A stretch of DNA of 64,000 nucleotides from Mucilaginibacter sabulilitoris. GTDB taxonomy: Bacteria > Bacteroidota > Bacteroidia > Sphingobacteriales > Sphingobacteriaceae. The stretch is from assembly GCF_034262375.1 (NCBI RefSeq), contig NZ_CP139558.1, forward strand, positions 6,076,001-6,140,000, written 5' to 3'. Within the stretch, counting starts at the first letter, position 1, and every line of letters starts with the position of its first letter. Positions 1 to 9,652 of this stretch are shown here, piece after piece. Made by a program: the position numbers and the translations under genes. The notes below the pieces were generated by a model that worked only from the letters and a program-made list of their open reading frames with translations, was not told the DNA's origin and did not search any database.

Positions 1-1172
1 GTACCCTTAAATAACCCGCCAATATATTGTTCCCTTGTATTGGTGGCTCCTTTTTGATAGCCGCTGTTGTCGGTTCTTTTAACCGGTCGCGGCCCTTTAG
101 GGTTAGCCATAGAGGTAAAGCCCTTACCGTTGGCTACCAGAATTTTATTCCCTAACGTTTTTACATTGGTTGGGTACCAGCCTACCGGGATAAAGCCCAT
201 GCTTTGGCTGTTACCGGCTTTTGATACATCAAATACAGCAAGGCAATTATTATCTGCATTGGCTATATAAAGCGTTTTTCCGTTAGCTGACAGGGCTAAA
301 CCATTGGTGGTTGAACCGGTTAACTTTGTAGGATAAAGCGCTGCCGATATCAGTTCAATGGTTTTACGGGTTACCGTATTAATTACCGAAACGGTATTGT
401 CATTGGCATTAGCTACATATAAGATATCACCTTTTTTGTTTAACAATAATTCGTTTGGATGATTACCTGTTTTTATGTTGGTTAATGTACCGGTAACTGT
501 GTTATAACAAGTTACCTCATCGCCACCCCAAATGGAAATGTATAATGTTTTTTCGTCTGGCGACAGGATACAGCTGTATGCTTCGGCTGTCAGCTTCACC
601 TGTTTTAAAATTTTACGATTGGCGGGATCGATAACATATAGCGAGCTATCTTCTTTGGTTACCGTGTACAAACGGGTGTTGCTTTTATTTACCGCGATAC
701 CGGTTGCACAGATCTTGTTTTTGGGCCATGGCGCACCAAGTTTTATAGTGTCAGCTTTCCCAAACTTATCATTTTGAATTTGGAAGGCTAATATCCAGTT
801 ATCGTTTCCGCCAGAGGCATACACCCTTTTTTCATCATGGCTGAATGCCAGTCCATACCATGATTTACCCAATATTTTTTCGTCGAGCTGCTTTTCGCTG
901 TTAGGGTCAATCAACTGTAACGATTGGGTGCTTTGCCCATTGTTGGTAACAGCCAGATATTTGCCCGAAGCAGATAATTGTATATTCAACGGCAGATCGC
1001 CCAAAGGCAAACCATGTCCGGCCGGACTTAGCTTCCATCCGTTAGGTAATAAAACCTGATTGGTTTGTTCAACTTTACCCGGTAATTGCGCTTGTGCAAA
1101 AAAGCAACACTGGAGCAGGATTGCTACGGATAACACGCTTTTTACAGAGCAAACCTTTTTTATTGACATCAT
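1..1172 (-). CDS. YncE-type beta-propeller/phosphoesterase protein, left copy (3' part outside window)
   Basis: An open frame runs from an ATG at 1172 (or the adjacent ATG at 1169) to the left edge without a stop, so only the N-terminal ~390 residues are visible. They start with a signal peptide ending FFAQAQ and continue with YVTN-type propeller repeats such as SPDEKTLYIS and LYVANANDNTVSVINT. The sequence aligns along its whole visible length with the neighbour at 1213-3690, down to GFIPVGWYPTNVKTLGNK, so it is a tandem paralogue; the phosphoesterase half, if present, lies beyond the edge. Its start is only 40 bases after the neighbour's stop, suggesting co-transcription. Known members of this fusion family are exported and combine a propeller with an alkaline-phosphatase-like hydrolase. 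The substrate is unknown. Codon-level divergence between the copies argues for an old duplication. Confidence 0.85.
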   Translation of the reverse strand, partial: MMSIKKVCSVKSVLSVAILLQCCFFAQAQLPGKVEQTNQVLLPNGWKLSPAGHGLPLGDLPLNIQLSASGKYLAVTNNGQSTQSLQLIDPNSEKQLDEKILGKSWYGLAFSHDEKRVYASGGNDNWILAFQIQNDKFGKADTIKLGAPWPKNKICATGIAVNKSNTRLYTVTKEDSSLYVIDPANRKILKQVKLTAEAYSCILSPDEKTLYISIWGGDEVTCYNTVTGTLTNIKTGNHPNELLLNKKGDILYVANANDNTVSVINTVTRKTIELISAALYPTKLTGSTTNGLALSANGKTLYIANADNNCLAVFDVSKAGNSQSMGFIPVGWYPTNVKTLGNKILVANGKGFTSMANPKGPRPVKRTDNSGYQKGATNTREQYIGGLFKG

Positions 1173-1212
1173 CGTGATTGTGAATTATTGTGTAACAATT
1201 ACCGATTAAATA

Positions 1213-3690
1213 TTAATCGTCATCATCCTTCTTTTTCTTTTCCAGAATAACAAACGCGCTGCGTTTTGGTGCCGGCATTACCGAATTTTCTCCTTTTACC
1301 GATTTCCAGATAATCTCATTCAAATCCAGATCTGGCGCGGCATCTTCCCGTGCAAAATTGAATTTCTCCGAACGTTTACTACTTTCATTCACCGCCATAT
1401 TACGCTGCTCAATATCAACGATGGCTGGCCTAACCTTGTAGGGTGTTAAATCGGGCTTGCTGGTAAAACACTCATAAAATGGCAAGGCTGCAGCATCATA
1501 CTGGCTCATAGGTGGTAATCCGAGTATCAACTCTATGGTGCGCAGCATACCTGTTGTGGAGTACATGCTATGAATAACCGTGTTCCGTTTTACAAAAGGA
1601 CCGGCAACATAAGCAGGAGAACGGTGCGCGTCAATGTGATCAGGACCAGCCTGGGCATCATCTTCAAGTATGAACACAACCGATTCTTTCCAGATTGAGC
1701 TTTGCGCCAGATGTTCTAAAATACGGCCAACCGCCAGATCGTTATCCGCAACCGCCGCGATAGGCGAATATTTACCTTTTTGCTGTCCGCTGGTATGGTC
1801 ATCAGAAATACGTAAGGTATTAAATTGCGGAACGGCATTCATGGTCATTAACGAATCAAAATCATGCTCCCAGGCATCAGCACGTACCTGGTCTTTAATA
1901 TTCAGGTCAAATCCTGGCGAATGAGGCCCCATGTGACCCTGCAGTGATTTAATGCTGGCTTTACCATAAGCACCAAACTCGCCGTAACTCCTGTAAGTGA
2001 TCCCGGCACGCTGGCAATAATCCCATATATAGCCATCATTTGGTGCCGAACCGTCGCCAGAAAAGCTTGGGCCGCGGCTGCTGTAATTGGTGGGCCATGT
2101 CTTCTCAATTACATCGGTAGCATAGGCGCCCATGCTCCAATTGTGCCCGTCTTCGCTTACCTCAGCATCTACATAAAAATTATCAAGCAAAACAAACTCG
2201 TTTGCAATGGCATGCTGGTTTGGTGTAATGGTTTTACCAAAAATACATAAGGAACTATCACCATTTCCCTGCGGCATATCGCCCAGTACCTGGTCATAGG
2301 TACGGTTTTCTTTAATGATATAAAACACGTGCTTTATAGGCGATTTTTCTCCGGCTTTGCGTGGTATCGGGTTACCGGCTTCGCCATCGGCCTGTATGGT
2401 TCTTTTATCGGTGAATGGTGTATTAGCATAAACCTGTTTGGTATAACCCTTTTGCTGCTCGGGTTTAGGCGCGTCAATAAATGATAAGGAACCTACAAAT
2501 AAACCGCCTATATATTGTATCTTACTTTTGGTGGTGATGCCTGTATGGGTACCCAGATTATTACCCTTTGAAAAAGGCTGAGGCCCCTGTGGGTTGGCCA
2601 TAGACGTTAAGCCCTTTCCATTAGCAACTATTATTTTGTTGCCCAGTGTTTTTACATTAGTTGGATACCAGCCCACGGGTATAAAACCCTGGCTTTTACT
2701 GTTGCCGGGTTTGGTAACATCAAATACTGCTAAACAATTATTATCGGCATTGGCTATATATAAAGTGCTTTCATTAGCCGATAGCGCAAGTCCGTTGGTG
2801 GTTGAACCAGCTAACTTAGTGGGATAAAGCACTGTTGAAATGGTTTCAATAACTTTATTTGATTTGGTATTAATAACAGAAACTGAGTTGTCATTGGCAT
2901 TGGCCACAAACAGGTAAGCACCTTTTTTATTTAAAAGCAACTCGTTAGGGTGATTGCCTGTATTTATCAGCGTTTCCATATTTTCAGAAACGGTATTGTA
3001 AGCCGCAACTTTAGCAACTCCCCATAAAGAAATGTATAAAGTTTTTTCGTCGGGCGTCAGGGTACAGCTATAGGCCATACCTGGTAATTGCACCTTTTTT
3101 AGGATAGTATGGGTGGCCGGTTCAATAACATACAGGCTGCTATCTTCTTTGGTTACCGCGTACAGGCGGCTGTTGCTTTTATTGGTAACCATTCCTGTAG
3201 GGCAGGTTTTACTCTGTGGCCAGGGCTTGCCTAATCTAATAGTATCCGGGTTTCCAAGTTTGTTATCTTTTATATGAAAATCCAATATCCAGTTATCATA
3301 ACCTCCGGATACATAAAGGTCTTTTTCATCATGGCTAAAAGCCAGGCCATACCACGATTTATTTAATACCTTTTGATCTAGTAATTTCTCGCCCTTTGGG
3401 TCAATCAGTTGCACCGACTGGGTGCTTTGTCCGTTATTGGTTACAGCCAGTATGCGGCCGGTTGCACTCAATTGCATATTTAAGGGCAAGTCGCCCAGGG
3501 GCAATGAACGGCCGGCCGGACTGAGTTTCCAACCATTTGGCAGTAACACCTGGCTGGTTTGCTTCATTTTGCCTGGCAATTGCGCCTGGGCGCAAAAGCA
3601 AAAAAGAATCAATAACGCAGTAAAGAGAATACTCTTTATTGTGTTGAATTTGGTAAATGGTTTTATCATGGGTAGATTATTATTATTCAT
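1213..3690 (-). CDS. Secreted bifunctional beta-propeller/phosphoesterase (YncE plus alkaline-phosphatase-like)
   Basis: This 825-residue protein has an N-terminal signal peptide (SILFTALLILFCFCAQAQ), YVTN/YncE propeller repeats over about residues 40-400, and a C-terminal phosphoesterase domain of the phospholipase C/acid phosphatase type. Diagnostic motifs are YIIKENRTYDQVLGDMPQGN, NFYVDAEVSEDGHNWSMGAY and EDDAQAGPDHIDAHRSPAY, which carry the metal and catalytic residues of that family. It probably hydrolyses a phosphate ester in the periplasm or outside the cell, but the substrate cannot be read from sequence. The start at 3690 is preferred to an in-frame ATG at 3756 because the signal peptide follows it directly; an ATG at 3669 is also possible. 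The C-terminus ends in a charged tail, KKKKDDDD. It lies upstream of the partial paralogue at 1-1172. Confidence 0.85.
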   Translation of the reverse strand: MNNNNLPMIKPFTKFNTIKSILFTALLILFCFCAQAQLPGKMKQTSQVLLPNGWKLSPAGRSLPLGDLPLNMQLSATGRILAVTNNGQSTQSVQLIDPKGEKLLDQKVLNKSWYGLAFSHDEKDLYVSGGYDNWILDFHIKDNKLGNPDTIRLGKPWPQSKTCPTGMVTNKSNSRLYAVTKEDSSLYVIEPATHTILKKVQLPGMAYSCTLTPDEKTLYISLWGVAKVAAYNTVSENMETLINTGNHPNELLLNKKGAYLFVANANDNSVSVINTKSNKVIETISTVLYPTKLAGSTTNGLALSANESTLYIANADNNCLAVFDVTKPGNSKSQGFIPVGWYPTNVKTLGNKIIVANGKGLTSMANPQGPQPFSKGNNLGTHTGITTKSKIQYIGGLFVGSLSFIDAPKPEQQKGYTKQVYANTPFTDKRTIQADGEAGNPIPRKAGEKSPIKHVFYIIKENRTYDQVLGDMPQGNGDSSLCIFGKTITPNQHAIANEFVLLDNFYVDAEVSEDGHNWSMGAYATDVIEKTWPTNYSSRGPSFSGDGSAPNDGYIWDYCQRAGITYRSYGEFGAYGKASIKSLQGHMGPHSPGFDLNIKDQVRADAWEHDFDSLMTMNAVPQFNTLRISDDHTSGQQKGKYSPIAAVADNDLAVGRILEHLAQSSIWKESVVFILEDDAQAGPDHIDAHRSPAYVAGPFVKRNTVIHSMYSTTGMLRTIELILGLPPMSQYDAAALPFYECFTSKPDLTPYKVRPAIVDIEQRNMAVNESSKRSEKFNFAREDAAPDLDLNEIIWKSVKGENSVMPAPKRSAFVILEKKKKDDDD

Positions 3691-3789
3691 ATTAAAACGG
3701 ATGTCGATTATAAAGTGTGCTTTACAACATTCACTTACCTGCTGATAATCAGGCAAATTATTTGTATGCCATAATGCTTATGGGGTAAG

Positions 3790-3797
3790 CAAAAGTA
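3790..3797 (-). promoter_or_regulatory. Possible -7 element for the phosphoesterase genes
   Basis: Read on the minus strand this is TACTTTTG, a full match to the Bacteroidota -7 consensus TAnnTTTG. It lies about 100 bases upstream of the start at 3690. No clear TTTG -33 element is seen at the expected distance, so this is a weak call. Confidence 0.3.
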
Positions 3798-3937
3798 ACA
3801 GCCGAGTTAAACGCCCGTGTTAGGAGTTTGTTAACCCAATATTATTAAAACATAACAATTCTGTTGCAATGTTTACAGGCATTGCTGATTAGACCGGAAA
3901 ACCAGAAACCAATTTTGAGAAGTAATATGAAAGGAAT

Positions 3938-3975
3938 AAATCGCATAAAACTGAGTTTACAGCTTTATGCGATTT
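3938..3975 (-). terminator. Hairpin terminator after the galM-GH39 operon
   Basis: Perfect 12-bp arms AAATCGCATAAA (3938-3949) and TTTATGCGATTT (3964-3975) enclose a 14-base loop. The hairpin sits just past the GH39 stop codon (3988) in the direction of minus-strand transcription and is followed by an AT-rich stretch. It separates the galM-GH39 unit from the phosphoesterase genes. Confidence 0.65.
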
Positions 3976-3987
3976 GATAAAGAATAA

Positions 3988-5691
3988 TTACCAGTTTAGC
4001 TTTAATAAAGCGACGGCCTGGCGCGGTAATGTTATTTCGGTTTGTACGCGACCCGATTTAACCGTTAATTTTTCGGGCTTGCCAACCATTTGTAATTGTC
4101 CCGCTTTTTCCAGCTCCTGAATTTGCGCAGTTGTTGGTTTTTGAGGCGAACCCATTTTTTTCCAAACCTCATACGAATTACTGTATTGCTGATCGATGCG
4201 ATACTGAGTAAGCGTTACGGTTTTACCCGGCAAATCCTTAATATTTATTTGTACAGGTTTACCTGCATTTTGCAGGTCATCGTCGTGATAATTCCAAACC
4301 ATCAGGGTAGCGGTATTTTTATCTTTAGCAGCCAGGCCGCCAATATCCGTACGTGCACCTCTCACGCTTGAATCGGCAACAGATTCTACGCTGAACATTT
4401 GGTTTGCCTTCACCTCTACCCTTTTTCCTCTCATCATGCCCAGCATGCGGAATACATTTAGTACGGGCTTGTCAACTCCATTAGTGGCCAGGTCCCTGAA
4501 CCCATAAAACCAGGGCTGATCTTCAAATTCAAACGACCATGAAACCGCGCCCATAAAATTGACTTGTAATGAATCGGCCAGCAAGTACTCCCGGGCAAAT
4601 GAAGCAGCCGTATAGCTGGAATACATGGTACCGTTACGATAAGCGTTTGATGGATTGGTAGCCATACCACAAGCAGCACAGCCTTCGGGATCAGATTCAC
4701 CAATTACAATAGGAATGTTTTTAGTTTGTGGATGAGAGGCTACTATTTTAAAACCTTCCCGTATATCGCGCAACTGCGGAGCCATATTCATGCGTACATG
4801 TCCATCTACAACAGCCGGCTGACCTTTGGCATGAAACGAGATCACATCAAGCGGGGAGCCTGTTTTTCCTGTTACATAGTTGGTTCCGGTTATACAGTGC
4901 TCAATAAAGGCCCTCAAAAACTTCATTCCTCCGGGGCTCGAACCTCCGGCCACTTCCGGTCCGCCAACTTTAGCGGTAGGCAAAGCTCTTTTTACACCAT
5001 GGGCAGCGTAATCATATAATTTAAAAAACTCGGGCATGGTGCCTTTCCAATAGCCAATGTTGGGCTCGTTCCAAACTTCCCAATACCAGCTTTCCACTTC
5101 CTTCTTTCCGTATTTGGCTACCTCATGTTTTACCCATTGGTAAATGAGCTCCTCCCATTTGTCATAATCTTTAGGCGGATAAGCCCAACCCGTATATACT
5201 TCATTATAATCATGACCGGGCTGCCAATAATGCCGGTAGGGTTCCGGATGGGTTGACAAGGCTTCGGGCATAAAACCAATTTGCGCGTAAGGTTTCATAC
5301 CCCGTTTAATGTAGGTATCAAATATACTATCAACCAGGTGCCAGTTATAAACAGGCTTGCCATTTGCATCTTCGGTATAAGCGTTGGTTGAGCCCCATTT
5401 TAAAGCGGCCTCTCCGTTACCCGTATTCAGTAAATTATGAACGCGCATGTGAACAGGTACAGGACTTAAAGCCGCTAATTCTGTTAGCAGCTTCCTTCCG
5501 TCTTTCATATAAGTATAGTTTGGTTCATCGTGACCAAACCATGCCCATATGGGTTTCATTTCCCCAGTTTCCGTTTTTAAATTTACGGTGATGGTTGCCT
5601 GTTGCTCATTTGTTTGCTGGGCAAACAAAATTTGCGCACTGGTTAACAGAACAAGTATAACCAAACCGCAGTACCGCGCTTTTATTTTCAT
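3988..5691 (-). CDS. GH39-like glycoside hydrolase (beta-xylosidase family)
   Basis: The protein has 567 residues, with a signal peptide ending ILFAQQ, and looks like a GH39 (beta/alpha)8-barrel hydrolase, a retaining family containing beta-xylosidases and alpha-L-iduronidases. The acid/base motif WYWEVWNEPNIGYW places Glu near residue 209, and VIGESDPEG matches the strand-7 nucleophile region (ITEYS in typical GH39); the assignment of this second Glu is less certain. A small beta domain follows, ending ITLPRQAVALLKLNW. The start at 5691 is chosen over an in-frame ATG at 5751 because the longer form would overlap the upstream galM stop at 5705 and bury the signal peptide. With galM 13 bases upstream it forms a two-gene operon, suggesting cleavage of a periplasmic oligosaccharide followed by anomer conversion of the released sugar. 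Confidence 0.8.
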   Translation of the reverse strand: MKIKARYCGLVILVLLTSAQILFAQQTNEQQATITVNLKTETGEMKPIWAWFGHDEPNYTYMKDGRKLLTELAALSPVPVHMRVHNLLNTGNGEAALKWGSTNAYTEDANGKPVYNWHLVDSIFDTYIKRGMKPYAQIGFMPEALSTHPEPYRHYWQPGHDYNEVYTGWAYPPKDYDKWEELIYQWVKHEVAKYGKKEVESWYWEVWNEPNIGYWKGTMPEFFKLYDYAAHGVKRALPTAKVGGPEVAGGSSPGGMKFLRAFIEHCITGTNYVTGKTGSPLDVISFHAKGQPAVVDGHVRMNMAPQLRDIREGFKIVASHPQTKNIPIVIGESDPEGCAACGMATNPSNAYRNGTMYSSYTAASFAREYLLADSLQVNFMGAVSWSFEFEDQPWFYGFRDLATNGVDKPVLNVFRMLGMMRGKRVEVKANQMFSVESVADSSVRGARTDIGGLAAKDKNTATLMVWNYHDDDLQNAGKPVQINIKDLPGKTVTLTQYRIDQQYSNSYEVWKKMGSPQKPTTAQIQELEKAGQLQMVGKPEKLTVKSGRVQTEITLPRQAVALLKLNW

Positions 5692-5704
5692 GGATAAACG
5701 GTTG

Positions 5705-6880
5705 TTATTTATTAGAAAACTTATAAATGGTAACGGTACGGTAGGTTTCACCTGGCTTTAAAACTGTTGATGCAAATGATGACTGGTTAGGCGCATCAGG
5801 AAAATGCTGCGTTTCCATACAAAAAGCCGAGCGGTAACCGTAGGCTACGCCACCTTTTCCATCCTTTGAAGCACCGGTTAAAAAATTACCGGAGTAAAAC
5901 TGCAATCCCGGCTCGTCTGTATAAACATTCATCACAATACCTGTTTTAGTACTTTTAACTGTAGCAACTGGCGTATTGAGGTCATGCTTATTTAAAACAA
6001 AGTTATGATCATACCCTTTGCCGTTTTTTAGTTGATCATTGGGTGTATTAATATCCTGGCCAATAGCTTTGGGTTTTGTAAAATCAAAAGGTGATCCTTT
6101 AACCGGCTGCAGTTTCCCGGTAGGGATAAGCGTGGTATCAACCGGCAAAAAGCTATCGGCGTTTATTTGTACCAAATTATCGGTTATGGTTTGATTGCCT
6201 GTCCCATTTAAATTAAAATAGGCGTGATTGGTTAAATTAACAATCGTTTTTTTATCTGTTGTTGCTTTGTACTCAATTTTAAGCGAATTGTCGTCGCCAA
6301 GCGTATAAGTTACCGTAACTGATAGGTTACCGGGGTAGCTGCCTTCACCATCTTTCGACAGATAAGAGAGTTCCAGTTGCTGCGCGCTTAATTGTTTGGC
6401 TGTAAATACTTTTGAATAAAAGCCGTTAAAACCGCCATGCAGGGTGTTTACCCCGTCATTAATATCCAATTGGTAGGTTTTTCCGTCAAGGCTGAATTTG
6501 CCTCTGGCTATACGGTTGCCATAGCGACCAATAATAGCACCGAAATATGGCTCCTTAGGTTTCTGATAATTTTTTAAGGAATCATATCCTAATATTACAT
6601 CGGTAGGAGCTCCGCTGCTATCCGGAACAAGTAGACTCACCAGCCGGCCTCCATAATTAGTTATGGCTGCAACAGCGTTACCTTTGTTTTTAAGCGTAAA
6701 TAATTTTACTGCTTTGCCTTGCACATTAGCATTGAAGTTTGCCGAATCCGGAACACTGTACCCTGTGGAGGATACGGCGTCTTTATTTGCGTCATTATTG
6801 ACTTTTGGCTGGCTATTGCAGGCTGTAAACATTACAGCTGAAAGGCTGATCATCAATAAAAAATTATTGTTTTTTTTCAT
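5705..6880 (-). CDS. galM: Aldose 1-epimerase (galactose mutarotase), lipoprotein
   Basis: This 391-residue protein interconverts alpha and beta anomers of free aldoses. The catalytic pair is visible: His219 in NLTNHAYFNLNG and Glu356 in FCMETQHFPDA, matching His176 and Glu307 of human GALM. Other family blocks are NYGGRLVSLLVPD, GRYGNRIARGKF and GLQFYSGNF. The N-terminus MKKNNNFLLMISLSAVMFTAC carries a lipobox, so the enzyme is probably anchored in a membrane facing the periplasm, as is common for Bacteroidota mutarotases. The GH39 gene follows after 13 bases, so its substrate is probably the sugar that enzyme releases. I saw no clear promoter in the 351 bases upstream. Confidence 0.9.
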   Translation of the reverse strand: MKKNNNFLLMISLSAVMFTACNSQPKVNNDANKDAVSSTGYSVPDSANFNANVQGKAVKLFTLKNKGNAVAAITNYGGRLVSLLVPDSSGAPTDVILGYDSLKNYQKPKEPYFGAIIGRYGNRIARGKFSLDGKTYQLDINDGVNTLHGGFNGFYSKVFTAKQLSAQQLELSYLSKDGEGSYPGNLSVTVTYTLGDDNSLKIEYKATTDKKTIVNLTNHAYFNLNGTGNQTITDNLVQINADSFLPVDTTLIPTGKLQPVKGSPFDFTKPKAIGQDINTPNDQLKNGKGYDHNFVLNKHDLNTPVATVKSTKTGIVMNVYTDEPGLQFYSGNFLTGASKDGKGGVAYGYRSAFCMETQHFPDAPNQSSFASTVLKPGETYRTVTIYKFSNK

Positions 6881-7231
6881 AATTGGATTGGTGGCTTATG
6901 TTTTTAATAAAATTATCACGGCTGGTTAACCCTAATAACAGGTGGTGAAATTGACATGTAAGATCAGTTTACTAATGTATAAAAATATTTATAACTGTAA
7001 AAAAAACACTTAAATAAATAGAGACTTTAAAGCATTGTAATCAGTTTTTTACGTTAGCTTTTAAAGGTATTAATCAACTGATCTAAAAACCGGTTGTAGC
7101 TGAAACGCTAAAAACTCGAAACAAAGGATAAAACAGATATCTGTTGGTTATTTCAAACCACTCATTAACAAAAGAGGCTGCCACCAATTTTGGGCAGCCT
7201 CTTTTTATTGGCGTTAATTACTGATTCAGAT
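6881..7231. other. Intergenic region between galM and the sialic acid operon end
   Basis: These 351 bases contain the upstream region of galM and the terminator of the transporter gene at 7171-7204. The rest is AT-rich. I see no open frame of substance and no convincing TAnnTTTG element for galM. Confidence 0.6.
7171..7204 (-). terminator. Hairpin terminator of the sialic acid operon
   Basis: Perfect 12-bp arms AAAGAGGCTGCC (7171-7182) and GGCAGCCTCTTT (7193-7204) enclose a 10-base loop, 27 bases after the stop of the MFS gene. On the minus strand the stem is GC-rich and ends in a T run, a textbook intrinsic terminator for the seven-gene operon. Confidence 0.85.
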
Positions 7232-8470
7232 TCAGGACGCCGTTCTTTTAATTTTAACAGCAAAAAGCGACCATGTAGCCATAAGCATCAGCACTGCCGA
7301 AACCTGGTATATGATAGACAGGTCAACATGGGCATCCTTGAGCATCCCGCCTATGTAAACCATAATGCCGCCTATTATGGTACTTAAAAAATTCAGAAAG
7401 CCATATCCTGTGGCTATGTAACGGCTATCAACAATCTGGCATAAAATAGGCATCAGGTTGGCATCGTTAAAGCCTCGCGATACACCGTAAACAAGCATAG
7501 CTATAATACCCCAAAAAAAGACGGATGTGGACGACATGATAAACAGAAAGGGTGCACCAAGCGTAAAGCCAATGATTACTATATATAAACGCCCCTTTGG
7601 ATTACTGCGCGACCAGCGGTCGGCGAGCAACCCTCCGCATAATACCCCAATGAACGATCCCACCTGCACGTAACCCGTCGCAGAAAATCCGGCTTCTCCC
7701 AGGTTAAGATGGAAATGCTCTTTCAGAAAGGTTGGGAGCCAGCCGTAGATCAGCCAGTTTACCATGCCTAATGTACAGAAATACAATAGCAATATGCGAA
7801 AGGACGATTCGGAGAAAAGCAATTTAAATGAGCCTATCAGGTTGATGGGTTTCCCCTCTTGTTTTACAACTGCTAACTTCCCTACGCGTACTTTTGGGGT
7901 ATCGCGCAAGAAAAACAAAAGTATTACCGAATAAAGTATGCCAAACAAGCCAAACACCTGAAAGCCGTAACGCCAGCCCCACAATTCTGCAATATATCCC
8001 CCCAGACCGCCAAGGGCCAAGCCGGCATATAAACCGCTCATGTGTACCCCCGTAGCTAATGACCGCGTACGCCCTTTATGATAATCTGTTATTAAAGCGA
8101 GTGCTGCAGGAATATAACAAGCTTCGCTGATCCCCATAATAACACGGGCTGCCACCATTTCGTTAAATGAGCTTACAAAACCCGTCCATATGGTTACAGC
8201 CGACCAAACCATTACGCTGAAAACAATTACCGATTTGCGGCCGTACCTATCAGCAAAATAACCACCCAACGGGCTTAATATGCCGTATGACCAAAGAAAT
8301 GCGGAAGTAAGCAGACCAAATTGTGCGTCATTTAAATGAAAATCTGACACAATAGGATCACGCATGGAGGTAATAAGTATACGGTCGAAATAATTAAGGA
8401 AGGCAACTATCCACAACATAGCTACCACAAGCCATGAGTAAGAAGCGTTTGATTTATTTGAGTTTACCAT
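7232..8470 (-). CDS. MFS transporter, anion:cation symporter type, probable sialic acid permease
   Basis: This 412-residue inner-membrane protein has about 12 hydrophobic segments. The first helix carries FLNYFDRILI, the signature of the ACS branch of the major facilitator superfamily (hexuronate and sialate transporters), and the loop after helix 2 has GGYFADRYGRKS, the MFS motif A. It is the last gene of the operon, 22 bases after the NanM-like gene and followed by a strong terminator. In Bacteroides sialic acid loci an MFS protein (NanT) carries free Neu5Ac across the inner membrane, and the same role is inferred here. The substrate could also be another acidic sugar. Confidence 0.8.
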   Translation of the reverse strand: MVNSNKSNASYSWLVVAMLWIVAFLNYFDRILITSMRDPIVSDFHLNDAQFGLLTSAFLWSYGILSPLGGYFADRYGRKSVIVFSVMVWSAVTIWTGFVSSFNEMVAARVIMGISEACYIPAALALITDYHKGRTRSLATGVHMSGLYAGLALGGLGGYIAELWGWRYGFQVFGLFGILYSVILLFFLRDTPKVRVGKLAVVKQEGKPINLIGSFKLLFSESSFRILLLYFCTLGMVNWLIYGWLPTFLKEHFHLNLGEAGFSATGYVQVGSFIGVLCGGLLADRWSRSNPKGRLYIVIIGFTLGAPFLFIMSSTSVFFWGIIAMLVYGVSRGFNDANLMPILCQIVDSRYIATGYGFLNFLSTIIGGIMVYIGGMLKDAHVDLSIIYQVSAVLMLMATWSLFAVKIKRTAS

Positions 8471-8492
8471 TGATGTTTAGTAATCATGTGTG

Positions 8493-9635
8493 TTATTCCT
8501 TATTGAAATCTAAAACAGCTTTCAATACCTTCGGTGTGCGAACCGCAGGCCTCACCTCCCCTCCCGGAAATATCAAATTTCCATTCCATACTACCAGTGT
8601 GGTAGTTACCGGCGCCCAAATACTGTTATTAGGTCTCATATCTGCATCCGCCTTTTTGTCGGTAAATATGTTACCGGCGTCCGCCCATTTATTTTTTACA
8701 ACATCATAGGCAAGTATCCCGGATCTAAAGCCGGGATGTTTGTCTTTTAGCGCAGATGCTTCTTCAGCCAGTTTACCATCATCCCCTCCAAATATCAGCA
8801 ACTGCTGTTGCTGACCATGCTTTACAGGATATGCAGGACCTGGGGCAGCAACTGTGGCATAAGGCATATCTGGTAATTTTGTCCAACCCGCATCCGGAGC
8901 ATACATATAAGCATCATTTAGATACTTTCGTTTTGTAGCGCCCTCTCCATTATCTGTCAACGAAGCGCCACTAAACAGGTAAAATTTATTATTTGCTGCT
9001 CCGGCAACACTTAACATCCTGGGTTCGCCGGGCCAGCTATTCAATATTTTCCACTTTTGTTTCGCTACAGGCTGGGCCAGATCAATTGACCAGAAATTAG
9101 ACGCAGCGCGTTTGTCATCGGGGTTAATTAAGCCACCGGCTATATAAATTGTATTTCCGGCTAAAGCGCCGGCAGCATTGGCCAACGTGGCAGGCAGTTC
9201 CGGTAACTTAGTAAATGCTATTTTACCATACAGATAGGTAATACCAAATACCTCTTTGCGATGTCCCTCCTCATTGCTGCCACCAATGCAAATGAGCTGA
9301 TCATGATAAACTACTGATATCCCGTAACCAAGTGGATGGGGGAGCTTCCCGGCAACTTTCCATACGCCATCGGGTTTTTCAAGTACAAAGATCTTATCGC
9401 TCCATGCTTTTTTTGAGCCTGTCCACGGCGCGCCTCCATCCGGAAAATTAGCGCCACCGGCTACAATTAAACAGCCATTTGATACTCCGGCAAAAGATCC
9501 GGCAAAACCATGCTGATCCGGTATTGCAGGAAGTTGCGACCAGCTGAAATGAGGAAAACCTGTTATGTGCTGAGCACTGCTATTTGTTGCTAAAAGCATA
9601 AAAATTATCCATAAATAAATATTATTAACTCGCAT
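8493..9635 (-). CDS. NanM-like kelch protein, sialic acid mutarotase family
   Basis: This 380-residue secreted protein has a signal peptide ending NSSAQ and kelch-type beta-propeller repeats: CLIVAGGANFPDGG, LICIGGSNEEG, IYIAGGLINPD, FYLFSGASL and LLIFGGDDG, ending LIFPGGEVRPAVRTPKV. This pattern matches the NanM and cyclically permuted mutarotase families. In E. coli NanM speeds anomer conversion of released alpha-Neu5Ac in the periplasm. Its position between an N-acetylneuraminate lyase gene (17 bases upstream) and an MFS transporter supports that role. The exact blade arrangement was not worked out. Confidence 0.85.
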   Translation of the reverse strand: MRVNNIYLWIIFMLLATNSSAQHITGFPHFSWSQLPAIPDQHGFAGSFAGVSNGCLIVAGGANFPDGGAPWTGSKKAWSDKIFVLEKPDGVWKVAGKLPHPLGYGISVVYHDQLICIGGSNEEGHRKEVFGITYLYGKIAFTKLPELPATLANAAGALAGNTIYIAGGLINPDDKRAASNFWSIDLAQPVAKQKWKILNSWPGEPRMLSVAGAANNKFYLFSGASLTDNGEGATKRKYLNDAYMYAPDAGWTKLPDMPYATVAAPGPAYPVKHGQQQQLLIFGGDDGKLAEEASALKDKHPGFRSGILAYDVVKNKWADAGNIFTDKKADADMRPNNSIWAPVTTTLVVWNGNLIFPGGEVRPAVRTPKVLKAVLDFNKE

Positions 9636-9652
9636 AGTACAGCGTTTTAAAG

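Noticed and set aside
1203..1219. Palindrome CGATTAA-ATA-TTAATCG over the phosphoesterase stop codon
   Set aside because: It resembles half of the LacI operator but lacks its spacing and flanks, and it is far from the lacI locus; it may be a weak 3' hairpin only.
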